From Osmia lignaria lignaria (taxonomy: Eukaryota > Arthropoda > Insecta > Hymenoptera > Megachilidae): a stretch of 64,000 bases of DNA. A program made the position numbers and the translations under genes. The stretch spans positions 11,532,001 through 11,596,000 of the forward strand of contig NC_135035.1 of the NCBI RefSeq assembly GCF_051020975.1, written 5' to 3'. Below, in pieces: positions 62,188-64,000 of the stretch. The notes beneath the pieces are model-generated. The model saw nothing but the letters and a program-made list of their open reading frames with translations, was not told where the DNA came from and did not search any database. Each line of letters opens with the position of its first letter. Positions within the stretch are counted from its first letter, which is position 1.

Positions 62188-64000
62188 AAAAAGTTACAAC
62201 TTGAAAAGTCCCATTCTGTGTTTGATATTCTGTTTATGTATAAAGCACCGCGTAATACCATCGCGTGTTCTGACATTTCAATGCTCTTAAAATTCATCAT
62301 AAAGATTTCAAGCATCATACGCTTTTGAATTGAGTCTTCTTTCTCTAAGCGTTCAACCATTTCGCCGCGGGCTATTAGTTGCATAGAATACAAAATTTTC
62401 CTAAGAGCCTTAATTTCCAGCTATTACCCAAAAAGCTCTTTTCTGAATTAAGAAATTACTCGCTGAATAGACACAAACTAATTGGAGGTCGAATTAGTGG
62501 TGTTACCTTTTGAACATTCGACTCCTTCAAGACGGCTAAAGAATACACGAACCAGGAATACTTTCACGGTCATAGAAACCGACGGTGCGACCTCGAGAAG
62601 AACGATAGAAACTGCGATAGTCCATAGTCATGCTCGGCTTGGCTAGACACAGGCTAGACGTAGATTCCTAGACTCGACGACCAAGGTTGTCCGAGTCCAT
62701 GCAGGTGAATGGTACCTGCTCGTCTAGCCGGTCTTTGAATCGTGATAGACCCAGTCAAAGGGACCGACCAACGACCGACAAGAAACGGTAATCCAGAACA
62801 GAGCTGCGTTACCATTATAATTTCAGATCGCGTCCGAGCTACAGCTGGCCGAATGAGAAACGAAACCTAGTCGCGCACTTCTTTGCATAACAAGATCTCT
62901 TTCGCTTGCCCGTTCGCTCGATCGACCTTTCAAGTAGAACGATTCATAACGACGTTGATCCTCGTAGACGAACAGATGCTTGACAAAATTATTCCTTTAA
63001 ATTCGTCAATTATATGATTGCGTTACATCTGTGGCGCCAGTTATCGCTAACCCCCAAGGCATTAAACGAGTTTAAATGAAAACTGTTAACATGCGAACGT
63101 ACTTTCTTATTCTGGGTCCTTATTTAGCGAGAGCGAACAAAATTGCGAGATACTTTAAGAGTAATAGTAGTCAGGTGTGCTATAAGAGTTCTGAAAATTA
63201 ATTTTCTCGAAAGGGAAACTTGGTAGGATCAAAAGTTTATTGATTTTTTTACCAGCCATTACATAACAGTCTGTCTGAAACGATGGAACCTGTTCTGATT
63301 AACAATAGTCACGAGGATACTCGTTCCTAACAACTAATACCGATGATCGCCAAAAATCCCGAGGTGCACGCAGGTGTGCGTGTTTCGTCGCGAGTCGAGG
63401 CCTCGTGTGTGCGTGTTTCGCGTGCGTGGCTGTGGTTCGAGTGGCTTGTGCCAAAGGGTACTGACCCTGACCCAAGGGGCATTGCTCCTACGGTGCGTTT
63501 CTCCGTTCCTTTTCTGTTAGATCGCTCACATCGGCGTAGCGACGGCTTAGTAACGATGTTCGGGCATCATCGAGAATCTTTTTTGCATGGATGCTAAACG
63601 GTTCGGTTTGGAAACTAGTAATCGGCACTGGTCCCAGCGAATCAGCTTCGCCGGGGACCAGCTGAACGAGGAAGCGAAGCGATTCACTGCCATTCTCTTC
63701 GGCACGGATCGTTTCGATTAGAATGCACGCTAAATGTTCCCCGACGCCTTCCGGCAAAACTTGCTGGCCAATGGAAATACGAGTTTGGATGATTCTAATT
63801 AACCGAGGAATCTTCAACGGAATTTCTTGTCCTCGTTCTGTTAGAATGTTTGGACACCGGTGGCTACGTTTGTTTTTCCTATGATGCAATTAGAGTGTAA
63901 TTGTAAAATATTTTCGTCGAACGAGAAATACCCATCGTTGTTAGAGTACTGGAAGGGGTAAGTGGAAAAAAGAGCATAGTCGAGCGATTCGCGTTCCGAT
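62188..64000. other. Right-end stretch, no gene recognised
   Basis: The AT-rich part next to the retrotransposon fragment (62188-62500) may be part of the same insertion. A 133-codon minus-strand frame at 63889-63488 is rich in Ile, Leu, Arg and Glu. It may be a fragment of an unrecognised element or gene, but no family, splice site or start context supports it. Confidence 0.4.

Overview
The window looks like nuclear DNA from an insect, most likely a hymenopteran such as a bee. This rests on one unmistakable insect gene, the ecdysone-response transcription factor broad (Broad-Complex), on spliced genes with GT-AG introns, and on DNA that is rich in CpG and simple repeats, as in many Hymenoptera. 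The order-level call is inference. There are no operons, CRISPR arrays, rRNAs or convincing tRNAs.

Left end (1-2139, minus strand): four exons of broad. Two encode the BTB domain, one long exon encodes the acidic and Ser/Pro-rich common core, and a 48-nt microexon follows. All four join in phase. The alternative zinc-finger exons should lie beyond position 1, and the 5' UTR exon(s) lie somewhere to the right.

Middle (2140-50880): almost 49 kb with no coding exon I can defend. It holds a CpG-rich, GA-repeat-rich block (about 4.3-8.2 kb) that resembles an insect promoter region, many microsatellites, long strand-asymmetric polypurine and polypyrimidine tracts, several hairpins, two imperfect ecdysone-response-element-like palindromes, and a cluster of a degenerate repeated motif (TTAGGCCGTTGCAC followed by GGTGGG...GCCCAA) between 30.1 and 34.5 kb. 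It is probably a mixture of broad 5' intron or regulatory DNA and intergenic DNA.

Right end (50881-64000): a plus-strand promoter with a TATA box, tandem initiators and a 5' UTR exon ending in a consensus donor; a possible plus-strand first coding exon at 55806-55944; and a minus-strand gene of unknown identity whose last four coding exons (58903 to 53025) encode a 406-residue polar C-terminal region. The plus-strand exon lies inside an intron of this minus-strand gene, so the two would be antisense to each other. A decayed non-LTR retrotransposon tail lies at 61956-62187.

Exon boundaries were placed by eye from splice consensus and reading-frame continuity; no database search was run.
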